Below, in pieces: positions 22,704 through 29,947 of a DNA stretch of 30,321 nucleotides. Origin of the DNA: Bilophila wadsworthia ATCC 49260 (GTDB taxonomy: Bacteria; Desulfobacterota; Desulfovibrionia; Desulfovibrionales; Desulfovibrionaceae); NCBI RefSeq assembly GCF_000701705.1, contig NZ_JNJP01000048.1:1-30321 (forward strand), written 5' to 3'. Position 1 is the stretch's first letter. The number at the start of each line of letters is the position of its first letter. Under the pieces are notes generated by a model, which worked only from the letters and a program-made list of their open reading frames with translations, was not told where the DNA came from and made no database searches. Position numbers and translations under genes: made by a program.

Positions 22704-23189
22704 ATGCTTGAGGAATTTCATTACCGTCCCATCGGCATCATACGCAGCGAGCACACCGATCCTGCAAAGAGCCCCATTCAGCCCTGCTACGCTGAAGGCT
22801 GTCTCGGCACAGTGGAAATTTTTCCGGAATACACTGAGGGCCTCAACGATCTTGAAGGCTATTCGCACATCTATCTGCTCTATCACTGCCATAGAGCAGA
22901 GCCCTCCCCTATGATGATCGCGCCTTTCATCCAGAAGACAAAACGGGGCCTGTTCTCCACCCGCGTTCCCGGGCGCCCCAATCCCATCGGCATGAGCATC
23001 GTACAGCTACTGTCACGAGAAGATAACGTACTCCATATTGAGGCTATCGACGTACTGGACGGTACTCCTCTCTTGGACATCAAACCCTATTCCCGCCGTA
23101 TAGACTGCGTAGAAGGCACGCGTAATGGCTGGCAGGATGAGGTGGACGACACCAAAGCCCATAAAATGGGTAGTCGAAATGGAGCATGA
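22704..23189 (+). CDS. TrmO/TsaA-like SAM-binding protein
   Basis: A 161-residue protein starting at ATG 22704 behind GGAGGG. It has the TsaA/YaeB/TrmO-family pattern in order: FHYRPIGIIRSEHTDP, GYSHIYLLYHCHRA, FSTRVPGRPNPIGMSIVQLL and IDVLDGTPLLDIKPY. E. coli TrmO methylates N6 of t6A37 in tRNA; this short single-domain form lacks the C-terminal extension and resembles archaeal and anaerobe paralogues of unconfirmed substrate. Its linkage to an ABC importer and a radical SAM gene suggests a small-molecule or cofactor methyltransferase instead of tRNA modification. The cassette array resumes about 90 bases after its stop. Confidence 0.85.
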   Translation: MLEEFHYRPIGIIRSEHTDPAKSPIQPCYAEGCLGTVEIFPEYTEGLNDLEGYSHIYLLYHCHRAEPSPMMIAPFIQKTKRGLFSTRVPGRPNPIGMSIVQLLSREDNVLHIEAIDVLDGTPLLDIKPYSRRIDCVEGTRNGWQDEVDDTKAHKMGSRNGA

Positions 23190-23277
23190 TCGCGTAACTA
23201 TTTTACGACTCTCTACTCTGAACGAAATATTTTTTATTAAGAGTATGTTCGGCATTGTTTTTGATGTGGAAAAAAGT

Positions 23278-23622
23278 TGGACGTCCCGAATTATCAGGGA
23301 GTGTTCCTCCGGGGATACGGAGGACAGACAAGCTATCACTATGGCGCGGTAGGACATTGGAGCGCGGGGGGTAGGCGAGCTGCAAGGGGATGGAATACGA
23401 GAAATATGGGGAGAGCTTTCCTATCTGCCCCGAAGCCGCGATGGAGAAGTGGGCCAGTCCGGTTCACTGGCCTTTTGGAACGAAGGGCGGAATCAATGGA
23501 TGAATGACGCGGGTAAGGCGCCATCAGGTGAAATGAACTTTTATGCGTCTCGCTCAACTCCGGTTGTTGGTGAAGTCCGCCCGGTGAACCGGGCAGTTTG
23601 TTACCTCATCCGGGCCAGGTGA
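23278..23622 (+). pseudogene. Collar cassette C11, truncated and frameshifted
   Basis: Begins inside the collar segment at GACGTCCCGAATTATCAGGG; the YPEL start and the next dozen codons are missing. About 300 bases match C9 (15209-15569) almost perfectly. A run of six G at 23365-23371 has one base more than the in-frame version, shifting the frame between the collar and the GLGELQGD part. The end FYASRSTPVVGEVRPVNRAV, YLIRAR-like and TGA are intact. The left border lies in AT-rich sequence 90 bases after the TrmO-like gene. Confidence 0.75.
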
Positions 23623-23650
23623 CTTGCCAAATCTCTTCGAACTCCTTATC

Positions 23651-23693
23651 TTCAAAACAGAAAGGGCCAGAGTGCTGGTTACACTCTGACCCC
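23651..23693 (-). terminator. Terminator of element E5
   Basis: Minus-strand GGGTCAGAGTG and CACTCTGGCCC with loop TAACCAG, followed by TTTCTGTTTT. The loop and flanking bases differ from E3 while the stem is kept. It faces the end of cassette C11. Confidence 0.7.
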
Positions 23694-23818
23694 CGGCACG
23701 GGATGGTTCTTCAAGGGCCTCCCTTCCGGTAAAAGGGTTGTCCCAATTTACCCGATGGAGACCCCCAACGGTGCGGCAAACACTGTTGGGGGTCGCTTCA
23801 TTCCATCGGGCTTGCCTT

Positions 23819-23911
23819 CTAGCTCAGGATTTTACCCATGAGCCAGCTTGCCAGACGGGAGAACGCGCCCCACAGGGCCGCTTTCGTCACCAGCCTGAGC
23901 AGATGGTACAT
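23819..23911 (-). CDS. Small peptide ORF in E5 (30 aa)
   Basis: ATG 23911 opens MYHLLRLVTKAALWGAFSRL, then ASWLMGKILS and TAG. It differs from the E3 peptide only at the end, where E3 has lost a base and terminates two codons earlier. Together with the E4 peptide (only about a third identical overall but aligned without gaps over 30 residues) it indicates a conserved small protein encoded opposite to the cassettes. Confidence 0.55.
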   Translation of the reverse strand: MYHLLRLVTKAALWGAFSRLASWLMGKILS

Positions 23912-24055
23912 CCGTCGTTTTGGCAGCTTGCCTCCTTTCCATCCCTGCCTGTCTGCGGAGAGGAGGCCCCGTTTTGTCCCTTGCGGAACTTCGTCACCCT
24001 ACGGACATATTCCTTGGAAATCAAGGTACAGCAAGCCCTTTCTGTCTTCCTGTCA

Positions 24056-24442
24056 GTGTATCCGGAACTGGTCGGGGTTGTCGGAGGGAACGTCCCGAAT
24101 TACCAGGGCGTGTTCCTGCGTGGCCATGGCTCCCAGACGAGCACGCACTACGGGACAGTGACCCACGCCAGTGCGGATTTGGGAGAACTCCAAGGGGACT
24201 CCATCAGAGAAATCTGGGGAGTCAACGAATGGGCAATGAGTTCATGGAGCCATTTTCCTGCTACTACTCAAAATGGAGCATATTATTTTGTGCGGAGAAA
24301 TCGGTTAAACACCGAAATAAGAGATGGCGGTGGACATGATTTTGATTTTTCAGCCTATTTCAATGCTTCTCGCGTAACCCCAACCAGTTCGGAAATCCGT
24401 CCCATCAACAAGGCCGTAATTTTTTTGATTCGTGCAAAGTGA
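24056..24442 (+). CDS. Silent collar cassette C12 (5'-truncated)
   Basis: Starts at GTG-TAT-CCG-GAA-CTG; 128 codons. Encodes YPELVGVVGGNVPNYQG, FLRGHGSQTSTHYGTVTHAS, LGELQGDSIREIWGVNEW, a unique variable part (AMSSWSHFPATTQNG, RDGGGHDFDFSAY) and NASRVTPTSSEIRPINKAV with FLIRAK. It is the last cassette and faces the complete gene tail to tail, about 105 bases apart, with a shared terminator between. No ribosome-binding site or signal peptide is present. Its frame is open far upstream through E5, which has no coding look there. Confidence 0.8.
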   Translation: MYPELVGVVGGNVPNYQGVFLRGHGSQTSTHYGTVTHASADLGELQGDSIREIWGVNEWAMSSWSHFPATTQNGAYYFVRRNRLNTEIRDGGGHDFDFSAYFNASRVTPTSSEIRPINKAVIFLIRAK

Positions 24443-24451
24443 TTGAAATTG

Positions 24452-24490
24452 AAAAAACGACCTACGCTCCTGATGAGCACAGGTCGTTTT
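24452..24490. terminator. Bidirectional terminator between C12 and the expressed collar gene
   Basis: AAAAAACGACCT and AGGTCGTTTT form the stem, with a loop of about 17 bases. Followed by T-rich sequence in both directions. It can end the rdgC operon transcript (minus strand) and anything reading through C12. Confidence 0.7.
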
Positions 24491-24546
24491 CCATTCCTGC
24501 GGGTAACGTGCAATATTAAGACGTATAATTCAATGAATAAGCTGTA

Positions 24547-25127
24547 TTATTTTGCGCGAACCAAGTAGATCACGCTTCGATTGACCGGACGATTTTCATC
24601 GGCGACGGGGACAACTCGTGAAGCATCAAGCCCCCACGACGTGCCTGATCCCCACTCACCGCCGGAAGCGGCACGGTCGTTTGCTTTCCAGGAGTAAAAT
24701 GGGCCGTTCCCCCATCCTCCCTCCAGCCAACGATATGGCCGCCAAAGGTTCCGGATATGTTGCGTATGGCGTCCCCCTGAAGTTCCCCCAGACCTGCGCT
24801 GGTGTGGGTCACGGTACCGTAGTGGGTGGACACCTGTGAACCGTGGCCTCGCAGGAAAATTCCCCGGTAATCCGGCACCCGCGAACCCACAAGTGAGGTC
24901 AGTTCCGGATACACTGCGCTGGATATGGATTGCCCGTTACATTCCAGCCAGTTATCTCTGTCAGAAGGCCATGAGTTGGAAGGCCAAGTAATCACCGTTC
25001 CAACGGGGATCGAAGCCCCCACGCTTTTGACAGAAATTGTTGTAGGATTAAAGCTGGTTCCATCAGCAGCCACCCATGGCAAGGCCAGCCCAAAACACAA
25101 AAGAAAGAGCAAGAGCAGTCTTTTCAT
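24547..25127 (-). CDS. Secreted tail-collar-like variable protein, the only complete copy (expression locus; now frameshifted)
   Basis: ATG 25127 with AGGGAG 8 bases upstream, 10 bases after rdgC. Residues 1-21 are a Sec signal peptide (KRLLLLFLLCFGLALPWVAA). Residues 38-71 form the constant collar start: IPVGTVITWPSNSWPSDRDN and WLECNGQSISSA, as in phage tail-collar proteins. From Val72 (24914) the sequence matches the silent cassettes. The literal frame ends after 185 residues at 24570, in the tail MKIVRSIEA, because a G run at 24709-24713 has five G where cassette C2 alignment requires one base more. Restoring it gives SWKANDRAASGGEW, then SWGLDASRVVPVADENRPVN and a YLVRAK end with TAA at 24547. 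The protein is exported and probably surface-exposed or part of a phage-derived fibre. The frameshift may be phase-off, mutation or sequencing error. Confidence 0.82.
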
Positions 25128-25137
25128 GACGCTCTCC

Positions 25138-26103
25138 CTAGTTGCCTGCATGTTGCCGGAAGAGCGAGTGCATGGCAGTCACAGTCTCTTCGATGAAGCC
25201 CATCTTCAGGAGGAAGTCCGTGTCGGGATCGGCGTCTTCTCCTTTCTGTCTACGGATGCGCGGTGTCTTCAGGCCGCTGAAGCTAAAATCCGCGTTCAAA
25301 GTAAAAATGGACACCAGTTCATCTTCCGGCATTGAGGAAAGCCTGATTTTGAGGCTGGTAAGCAAGAGCCCGGATTCCAGTCCGGCTCTCGCGCTGTCCG
25401 GCGCATCTGTTACTGAGACTGAAGGCCCATCCGTCCGGGAAAGCGTAACCTTTTCCTGTTCAGCTATGGAGTAGGTCTTTTCATCGAGGGAAAGCGTCAT
25501 GCTTTCCGCATAAATGTCCTTCATGAGGTCTTCCAAGGGATGATCCGAGCCGCCAGTAGTCCCGGAGAGCGCAATCGGGTACAGGCGTTCCAGTTCTCCG
25601 CCAAAGGCCGATTCCATGCATTTTTCAAAAAGTTCAAGCACCGACTTAGAGGTGCTGGCGACATAGACAAGACCAGTGGACATATTCACGGCCACACCAT
25701 ACATGGAAGGCCGGGGCTCCGTTTTGGAAAGCAGCATGTTCTTGCAATGCTCCCGGATTTCTCCTTTCCTTCCCTTGCTGAGGGCTTTCTTCCCTTGGGT
25801 TTGCAAGTTCTCGATTTCCTCACGGACCTTTGCGGCCACATGTTTTTTCAGAATGGCGGGAGCGATGCGCCTTACATCCACCCTGAAGCCAAAAGCCATA
25901 TAATGCCCTTTTTCCGGTATGGAGTTGATCCATTCCGTATCGAACATGTCATCACAATTGACAAATCCACATGCCTTTTCTTCCGGCACGTTGTCGATGG
26001 AACGGAAGGCGAATCGCCTGATCGCGTCGCCAGTGATGTTGGCGAGGAGTGGGGATTCGGCGCGGTAGACGGTCAAGGGAATGGAAGATTTTATAAGAGT
26101 CAT
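25138..26103 (-). CDS. rdgC: Recombination-associated protein RdgC
   Basis: A 321-residue protein with the RdgC layout. KGHYMAFGFRVDVRRIAPAI, LKKHVAAKVREEIENLQTQG and KKALSKGRKGEIREHCKNML form the central helical region that follows the PAxxIxxxL motif. YGVAVNMSTGLVYVASTSKS, an LPIAL-like segment and a C-terminal acidic, Arg-rich tail follow. E. coli RdgC forms a ring around double-stranded DNA and restrains RecA; in Neisseria gonorrhoeae its homologue takes part in pilin antigenic variation. GGAG precedes ATG 26103. The variable collar gene starts 10 bases after its stop, so both are made from one transcript. Length is close to that of phage and plasmid RdgC proteins; similarity was judged by eye. 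Confidence 0.8.
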   Translation of the reverse strand: MTLIKSSIPLTVYRAESPLLANITGDAIRRFAFRSIDNVPEEKACGFVNCDDMFDTEWINSIPEKGHYMAFGFRVDVRRIAPAILKKHVAAKVREEIENLQTQGKKALSKGRKGEIREHCKNMLLSKTEPRPSMYGVAVNMSTGLVYVASTSKSVLELFEKCMESAFGGELERLYPIALSGTTGGSDHPLEDLMKDIYAESMTLSLDEKTYSIAEQEKVTLSRTDGPSVSVTDAPDSARAGLESGLLLTSLKIRLSSMPEDELVSIFTLNADFSFSGLKTPRIRRQKGEDADPDTDFLLKMGFIEETVTAMHSLFRQHAGN

Positions 26104-26159
26104 AGCGTTCTCCTGTTTATGAATTTATCTGGATTTGTTGTTTTCTTCTTTTTTGAGCT

Positions 26160-26240
26160 CTAAATAGAAAGTATATTGTAGGCCGCTTTAAGTATGGATT
26201 CCTTGTCTTCTTTAAAAAGCAGTTTGAAAAAAGAAATCAT
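26160..26240 (-). CDS. 26-codon ORF coupled to topB
   Basis: ATG 26240 overlaps the topB stop (ATGA) and sits 5 bases after AGGAGG, an excellent translation-initiation context. The peptide is MISFFKLLFKEDKESILKAA followed by YNILSI: hydrophobic and basic at the start, helical after. It lies between topB and rdgC on one operon. The peptide itself, or only the coupling of ribosomes toward rdgC, could be the selected function. Not in any family I know. Confidence 0.45.
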   Translation of the reverse strand: MISFFKLLFKEDKESILKAAYNILSI

Positions 26241-26672
26241 TTTGGCCTCCTATTAAAGTCAGGTTTTCCATCCTTCCCCCAAAAGCTCGTTTTACAGTTT
26301 GGATAGCCGGAGCAGGAAAAGACTTCATAGGGTTTCCCCGCCTTGCTGGTGCCTTGCCTGTAGAGCAGCGCCTTACCGCAATCGGGGCAGGTAAACTCCG
26401 TCACCACTCGCGGAGACTTTTCTTTGGGCTGGCCGGGGGTGCCGTTGTCATCGGGCAGAAAGACATTGTTACCGTCCGGATGCCCTTGTTTGTTGTAGCA
26501 AGCCCAATATGTCCCCCTATCGTTTTTCCCTGAGTAAAGGGGGCGACCGCAGACGGGGCATGGATACTCCGAGGGTATGGCCCTTTCTCGCGGTTTGCCG
26601 GGTTTACCGTCCTCATCCGGCAAAAACGTCCTGCAATCGGCATCGGAGCAGCTCCAGAAAAATTCGCCGGCG
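26237..26672 (-). pseudogene. Topoisomerase III C-terminal zinc-ribbon part, shifted by one base from topB
   Basis: This frame continues the zinc-binding tail of topoisomerase III: GEFFWSCSDADCRTFLPDED, then CPVCGRPLYSGKNDRGTYWAC, CPDCGKALLYRQG and FSCSGYPNCKTSFWG. It is joined to the main topB frame by removing one base in the CGCCGGCG run at about 26667-26672, which yields CPKCGKALRGEFFWSCSDADC. Either the gene is disrupted, a +1 ribosomal shift occurs, or the extra base is a sequencing error. The reading frame is otherwise well preserved, which favours recent change or error. Confidence 0.75.
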
Positions 26673-28538
26673 CAACGCCTTGCCACACTTCGGGCAGGGG
26701 AAGGCACCGGGCTGAAGTGCGGCAGAGGTGGAGAGGACGGGGGCCAAAAGTAAAGGAAGAGCTGCATACTGTTCACGCATGAAGTCTTCCAGAGAGGTTT
26801 CCCCACGGGTTATGGCTTCAAGGCGTTGTTCCCATTGGGCCGTAGTAACCGGATCGCGGAGCGTGTCCGGGGGCATGTCGATGAGGGACTGGCCGAGCGG
26901 CGTGGACACAAGGGATTTGCCGCTGGCTGTGATGAACCCACGGCCCTTGAGAGTTTCAAGGATACTCGCCCGTGTCGCTTCCGTCCCGATGCCCTCATTT
27001 TCCTTTAGAACGGCCTTGGCCTTGGCGTCGGAAACGAAACGGTGGACGTTGGCCATCGCCTCGATCAGTGAACCTTCCGAAAACCTGGAAGGCGGCGTGG
27101 TCTTCTTTTTGAGGGCGTCCACGTCGGCGCAGAGTACGGCGTCATTGTTGCCGACGGACGGCAGCGACTGTTCGGCCTCTTTCTTTTTGGCGTCCTCATC
27201 GTCCTCTTCAGCCGCGAAACCGGTCCAGCCCGGCTCGATGATCATCCGGCCACGGGCTTCCCATGCCGTTTCCACGATGGTGGCCAAAATCTTCTGGGCC
27301 TCGTAGAGCATGGAGGGATAGAACTGGAGAAAGTACTGGACGGCGATCATCAGGTACAGCTCCTTTTCCTGCGCCGTGAGGCTCCGGGGCTCTTCGCCGG
27401 TGGGGATAATCGCGTGGTGGGCCGTAATCTTCTTCGTATCCCAGACGGGGCCTTTCAAGGCGGAATCGGCCTTGGCGGTCACGGCCTCAAGACCGGAAAC
27501 GCCGGAAAGGGCGGTAATGATCCGGGCGGCATCACTGAACTGCTCTTCGGGCAGATAGCGGCAGTCGGTACGCGGATACGTCGTCAGCTTCTTTTCATAG
27601 AGCGACTGCGCGGTATCCAGAACCTGTTGCGCGGTCATGCCGAGCTTGGAGGATGCGGCCTTCTGAAGCGAGGAAAGGCAATGCGGCAGAGGGACTGGCT
27701 TTTTCTTCTTCTCGCGTGTGACGGAGGTGATGATGCCGTTTTTGCCGCGCACGGCATCCATGATGCCTTGGGCGGTGGCCCCATCGACGAGACGGCCTTC
27801 ACTGTCCAGTCCGGGTTGTGTTTCCGAAGGCTTGAAGATGGCTGAGAACGTCCCCGCATCGTGCTGGAGCCTTGCCTGAAGGACGAGATAATCAATGGGG
27901 GTGAAGGCTGCGATTTCCCGATCCCGGTTGACGACAAGGGCAAGGGTGGGCGTCTGGACGCGTCCCATCGACAGCACGCCATCCCGTCCCGATTCCCTGC
28001 CCCGGAGCGTCATGGCGCGAGTGGCGTTCATGCCTATGAGCCAGTCGGCCTGTGAGCGGGCGCGGGCGGAATCCCGGAGATTGGCGTAGTCCCGGTTGTC
28101 CTTCAGTGTTGCCAGAGCTTTTTGGATAGACCGGGAATCGAGGGATGCCAGCCAGATACGCTGAACCGGGCCGGTGTAGCGGAAGTGTTCGAGGACTTCA
28201 TCCACGAGGAGTTGGCCTTCCCTGTCCGGGTCGCCCGTGTTGACGACCGTAGCGGCCTCACCGAGCAGATTGCTGATTACCTGAAGTTGAGCGCGGGTGC
28301 TTTCCTTGGGCTTGAGCCGCCACTCACGGGGAATCATGGGTAGGGAGCTTCTTCGCCACAGCTTCCATGCTTCATCATAATCATCGGGATCATACTGTTC
28401 CAGCAAATGCCCGAAGCACCAGGTCACGGCGTCGTTCCCACAGACTATATACCCCTGACAAGTCTGCGTGACGCCGAGTTCAGCGGCAATGGCTTTGCCG
28501 AGTGACGGTTTTTCGGCAATGAAGAGACGTTGGATCAT
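26613..28538 (-). CDS. topB: DNA topoisomerase III (type IA), frameshifted near its C-terminus
   Basis: A 641-residue main frame. The Toprim domain shows FIAEKPSLGKA with catalytic Glu9, and the metal-binding DPDREG at 103-108. The active-site tyrosine is Tyr321 in KKLTTYPRTDCRYLPE. LIGMNATRAMTLRG and MGRVQTPTLALVVNRDREI are signature stretches of TopB. The zinc tail starts with CPKCGKALR and is then lost to a one-base frameshift. Type IA topoisomerases decatenate single-stranded and recombination intermediates, acting with RecQ helicases in chromosomes; plasmid- and ICE-borne copies are common. ATG 28538 starts 9 bases after the ParB-like gene. It is the second gene of the operon that ends in rdgC and the variable gene. 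Confidence 0.93.
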   Translation of the reverse strand: MIQRLFIAEKPSLGKAIAAELGVTQTCQGYIVCGNDAVTWCFGHLLEQYDPDDYDEAWKLWRRSSLPMIPREWRLKPKESTRAQLQVISNLLGEAATVVNTGDPDREGQLLVDEVLEHFRYTGPVQRIWLASLDSRSIQKALATLKDNRDYANLRDSARARSQADWLIGMNATRAMTLRGRESGRDGVLSMGRVQTPTLALVVNRDREIAAFTPIDYLVLQARLQHDAGTFSAIFKPSETQPGLDSEGRLVDGATAQGIMDAVRGKNGIITSVTREKKKKPVPLPHCLSSLQKAASSKLGMTAQQVLDTAQSLYEKKLTTYPRTDCRYLPEEQFSDAARIITALSGVSGLEAVTAKADSALKGPVWDTKKITAHHAIIPTGEEPRSLTAQEKELYLMIAVQYFLQFYPSMLYEAQKILATIVETAWEARGRMIIEPGWTGFAAEEDDEDAKKKEAEQSLPSVGNNDAVLCADVDALKKKTTPPSRFSEGSLIEAMANVHRFVSDAKAKAVLKENEGIGTEATRASILETLKGRGFITASGKSLVSTPLGQSLIDMPPDTLRDPVTTAQWEQRLEAITRGETSLEDFMREQYAALPLLLAPVLSTSAALQPGAFPCPKCGKALRRRIFLELLRCRLQDVFAG

Positions 28539-28547
28539 GGACTCCTC

Positions 28548-29231
28548 TCAATTCAAAAGGTTGCGATACATTCCGAAACGGCGTTTGAAGGGGTTCAGCA
28601 GGGCCGGGAGCAGACCTTCTTCCAGTTCTTCGGCCTGAAAGTCGGCGTTGAAGCCCTTTCTGCGGTGGTTTTCAATGCGCAGGGTGTTCCCATAGAAAGA
28701 CATGCTCCATCCTTTGGCGTCGTCATTGCGGGTGACTTCCTGTGAGTTGGGGAACGCCGCGCACCATGTGGGAAGAAGTTTTTTGAGCCTGTAAAAGAGG
28801 TTCGTCATGCGGGCGTCCGTTTGGACCTCTGTGAGATGAACGCCGTGCAGAAATGGAGAGGGTTGCGAATAGAGGAAGAACTTTGCGATGCAGGCGCGGT
28901 GGCATCCGTCTTCCGCGACGTAGCCTTTGCCGTCATGAAAGCAGAAACTCATGAAGGGGGCACGGAATTGTTCGAGGTTCAGGTAGTACTCAGGATTCAC
29001 CGTAAACAGCCTGATGTTTTTCCGCATCTTTTCGCCCTTATCGAGGAGTTCCCTCCATGTCATGCCGGGATAGTTGGGATTGGCTGTCCCACAGATCAGG
29101 CCGGTGTTTACCGAAGCTGACCAGCAACGGCTTATTGAGCGGATGAAGGGTGCCGGACGTAGCGATTCGATACAGCTATCGGCAACGGCGGGTACTGTAT
29201 CAAAAAGTTCTTTGATTTGTTCGTCAGTCAT
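28548..29231 (-). CDS. ParB-like protein with a DGxHR-type motif
   Basis: A 227-residue protein whose residues 98-120 read FHDGKGYVAEDGCHRACIAKFF, the (D/E)GxHR motif of ParB/Srx-fold proteins. KMRKNIRLFTVNPEYYLNLE and APFMSFCFHD precede it. The C-terminal 100 residues are unlike ParB DNA-binding domains and contain basic segments (RLKKLLPTW, NPFKRRFGMYRN). Function may be DNA binding, NTP binding or nuclease activity; none can be shown. It is the first recognised gene of the minus-strand operon that continues with topB. Proteins of this kind are often found on plasmids and integrative elements beside topB. Its start has only a weak ribosome-binding site (GGGACGG). Confidence 0.6.
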   Translation of the reverse strand: MTDEQIKELFDTVPAVADSCIESLRPAPFIRSISRCWSASVNTGLICGTANPNYPGMTWRELLDKGEKMRKNIRLFTVNPEYYLNLEQFRAPFMSFCFHDGKGYVAEDGCHRACIAKFFLYSQPSPFLHGVHLTEVQTDARMTNLFYRLKKLLPTWCAAFPNSQEVTRNDDAKGWSMSFYGNTLRIENHRRKGFNADFQAEELEEGLLPALLNPFKRRFGMYRNLLN

Positions 29232-29246
29232 CGCCGTCCCTTGTGG

Positions 29247-29520
29247 CTACTCATCAATCCAGTGGCCACCGTTGAGCCGTTCGCCAACGTAGTTGATGCC
29301 GACCTTCCATGTTTACTCATGGCCAGCGTAGGTCCGGCAGTAGGAGGGCAAGGCGTCATCAATGATCTAGACCCATTTGGTGCGGCAGCGCGGGGTATCT
29401 CACGGTCTTCTCGGCTCATGCGCCGCCAGACGTCATCTGGAATGCATTCCTCAACGGGGGATTGCTTTCTGAGCTGACGGTTCAGAAGATCAGCGGTGCA
29501 GCGTTCAGCGCCGTCTCAGT
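29247..29520 (-). pseudogene. Decayed gene upstream of the ParB-like gene
   Basis: Two minus-strand frames carry coding-like sequence. First ERCTADLLNRQLRKQS, PVEECIPDDVWRRMSREDR; then, after a shift, RCRTKWV-stop-IIDDALPSYCRTYAGHE-stop-TWKVGINYVGERLNGGHW and IDE with the final TAG at 29247. The TAG and TAA stops inside the second frame plus the shift indicate a dead gene. The protein family is unknown to me; conserved-looking GINYVGERLNGGHWIDE suggests it was once a normal member of this operon. Confidence 0.5.
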
Positions 29521-29696
29521 CTCATGCGTAGGTTCGAACAGTACAGCAAGGCTCCAGCGAAATTATGAGTGCAGCGGACCACCAGCGGACGGATGGGCGT
29601 GACCATGCTGCGGGCAGGCCGCAGCGGTGGCGAGTACATTATGCGGATGCCGAGCCGCCTGGCGATCAGGGGATGGAGGTTTGGGTAGGGCCTCAT
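29505..29696 (-). CDS. Hypothetical small basic protein (63 aa), doubtful
   Basis: ATG 29696 has AAGGAAGGG upstream. The product MRPYPNLHPLIARRLGIRIM continues with a proline- and arginine-rich stretch and ends LRMRLRRR. It runs into the decayed gene at 29247-29520 in another frame and could be that gene's original N-terminus. An opposing plus-strand frame (29565-29801) is equally open, so coding is uncertain. Confidence 0.3.
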   Translation of the reverse strand: MRPYPNLHPLIARRLGIRIMYSPPLRPARSMVTPIRPLVVRCTHNFAGALLYCSNLRMRLRRR

Positions 29697-29947
29697 GATT
29701 GCCCTTCCTTTTGGATGGAAAAAGGCGGCAGGGGGGAGCAGCCCACGGGCGCAGGGGGCCGCAATGATGAGGGGCTGAAGCAAAGCCTTACGGTCATTTG
29801 ATTCTTCACGGGGAAGAGAAATTTTAAGAGACTGGATATGGAGGAAGAATGCCCCGAGGGAGACAGGCCGCAGAGTACCTGAAGGGGGCGGAGTGGTTTG
29901 AGGGCCGGGAGGGAGGGCTTTACAAGGGCGGGGTGCTTATAATACAA

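Larger units (their letters stand above)
23623..24055 (-). repeat. Intercassette element E5 (type B)
   Basis: Near copy of E3. Minus strand: leader with AAGGAGG, peptide ORF (23819-23911), hairpin of 60 bases (23751-23810, CCCGATGGA/TCCATCGGG outer stem and GACCCCCAAC/GTTGGGGGTC inner stem), spacer, and terminator (23651-23693). Several base differences from E3 fall in hairpin stems and keep pairing: E5 restores the Watson-Crick pair GTTGGGGGTC where E3 has GTCGGGGGTC. It runs directly into the start of cassette C12. Confidence 0.75.

Noticed and set aside
25138..26103. Plus-strand ORF 25540-26163 (207 codons) opposite rdgC
   Set aside because: No start signals and no recognisable motif; it mirrors the rdgC coding sequence.
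29247..29520. Pyrrolysine-type reading of the in-frame TAG in the decayed gene
   Set aside because: The same frame also contains a TAA and needs a frameshift, so simple decay is more likely.
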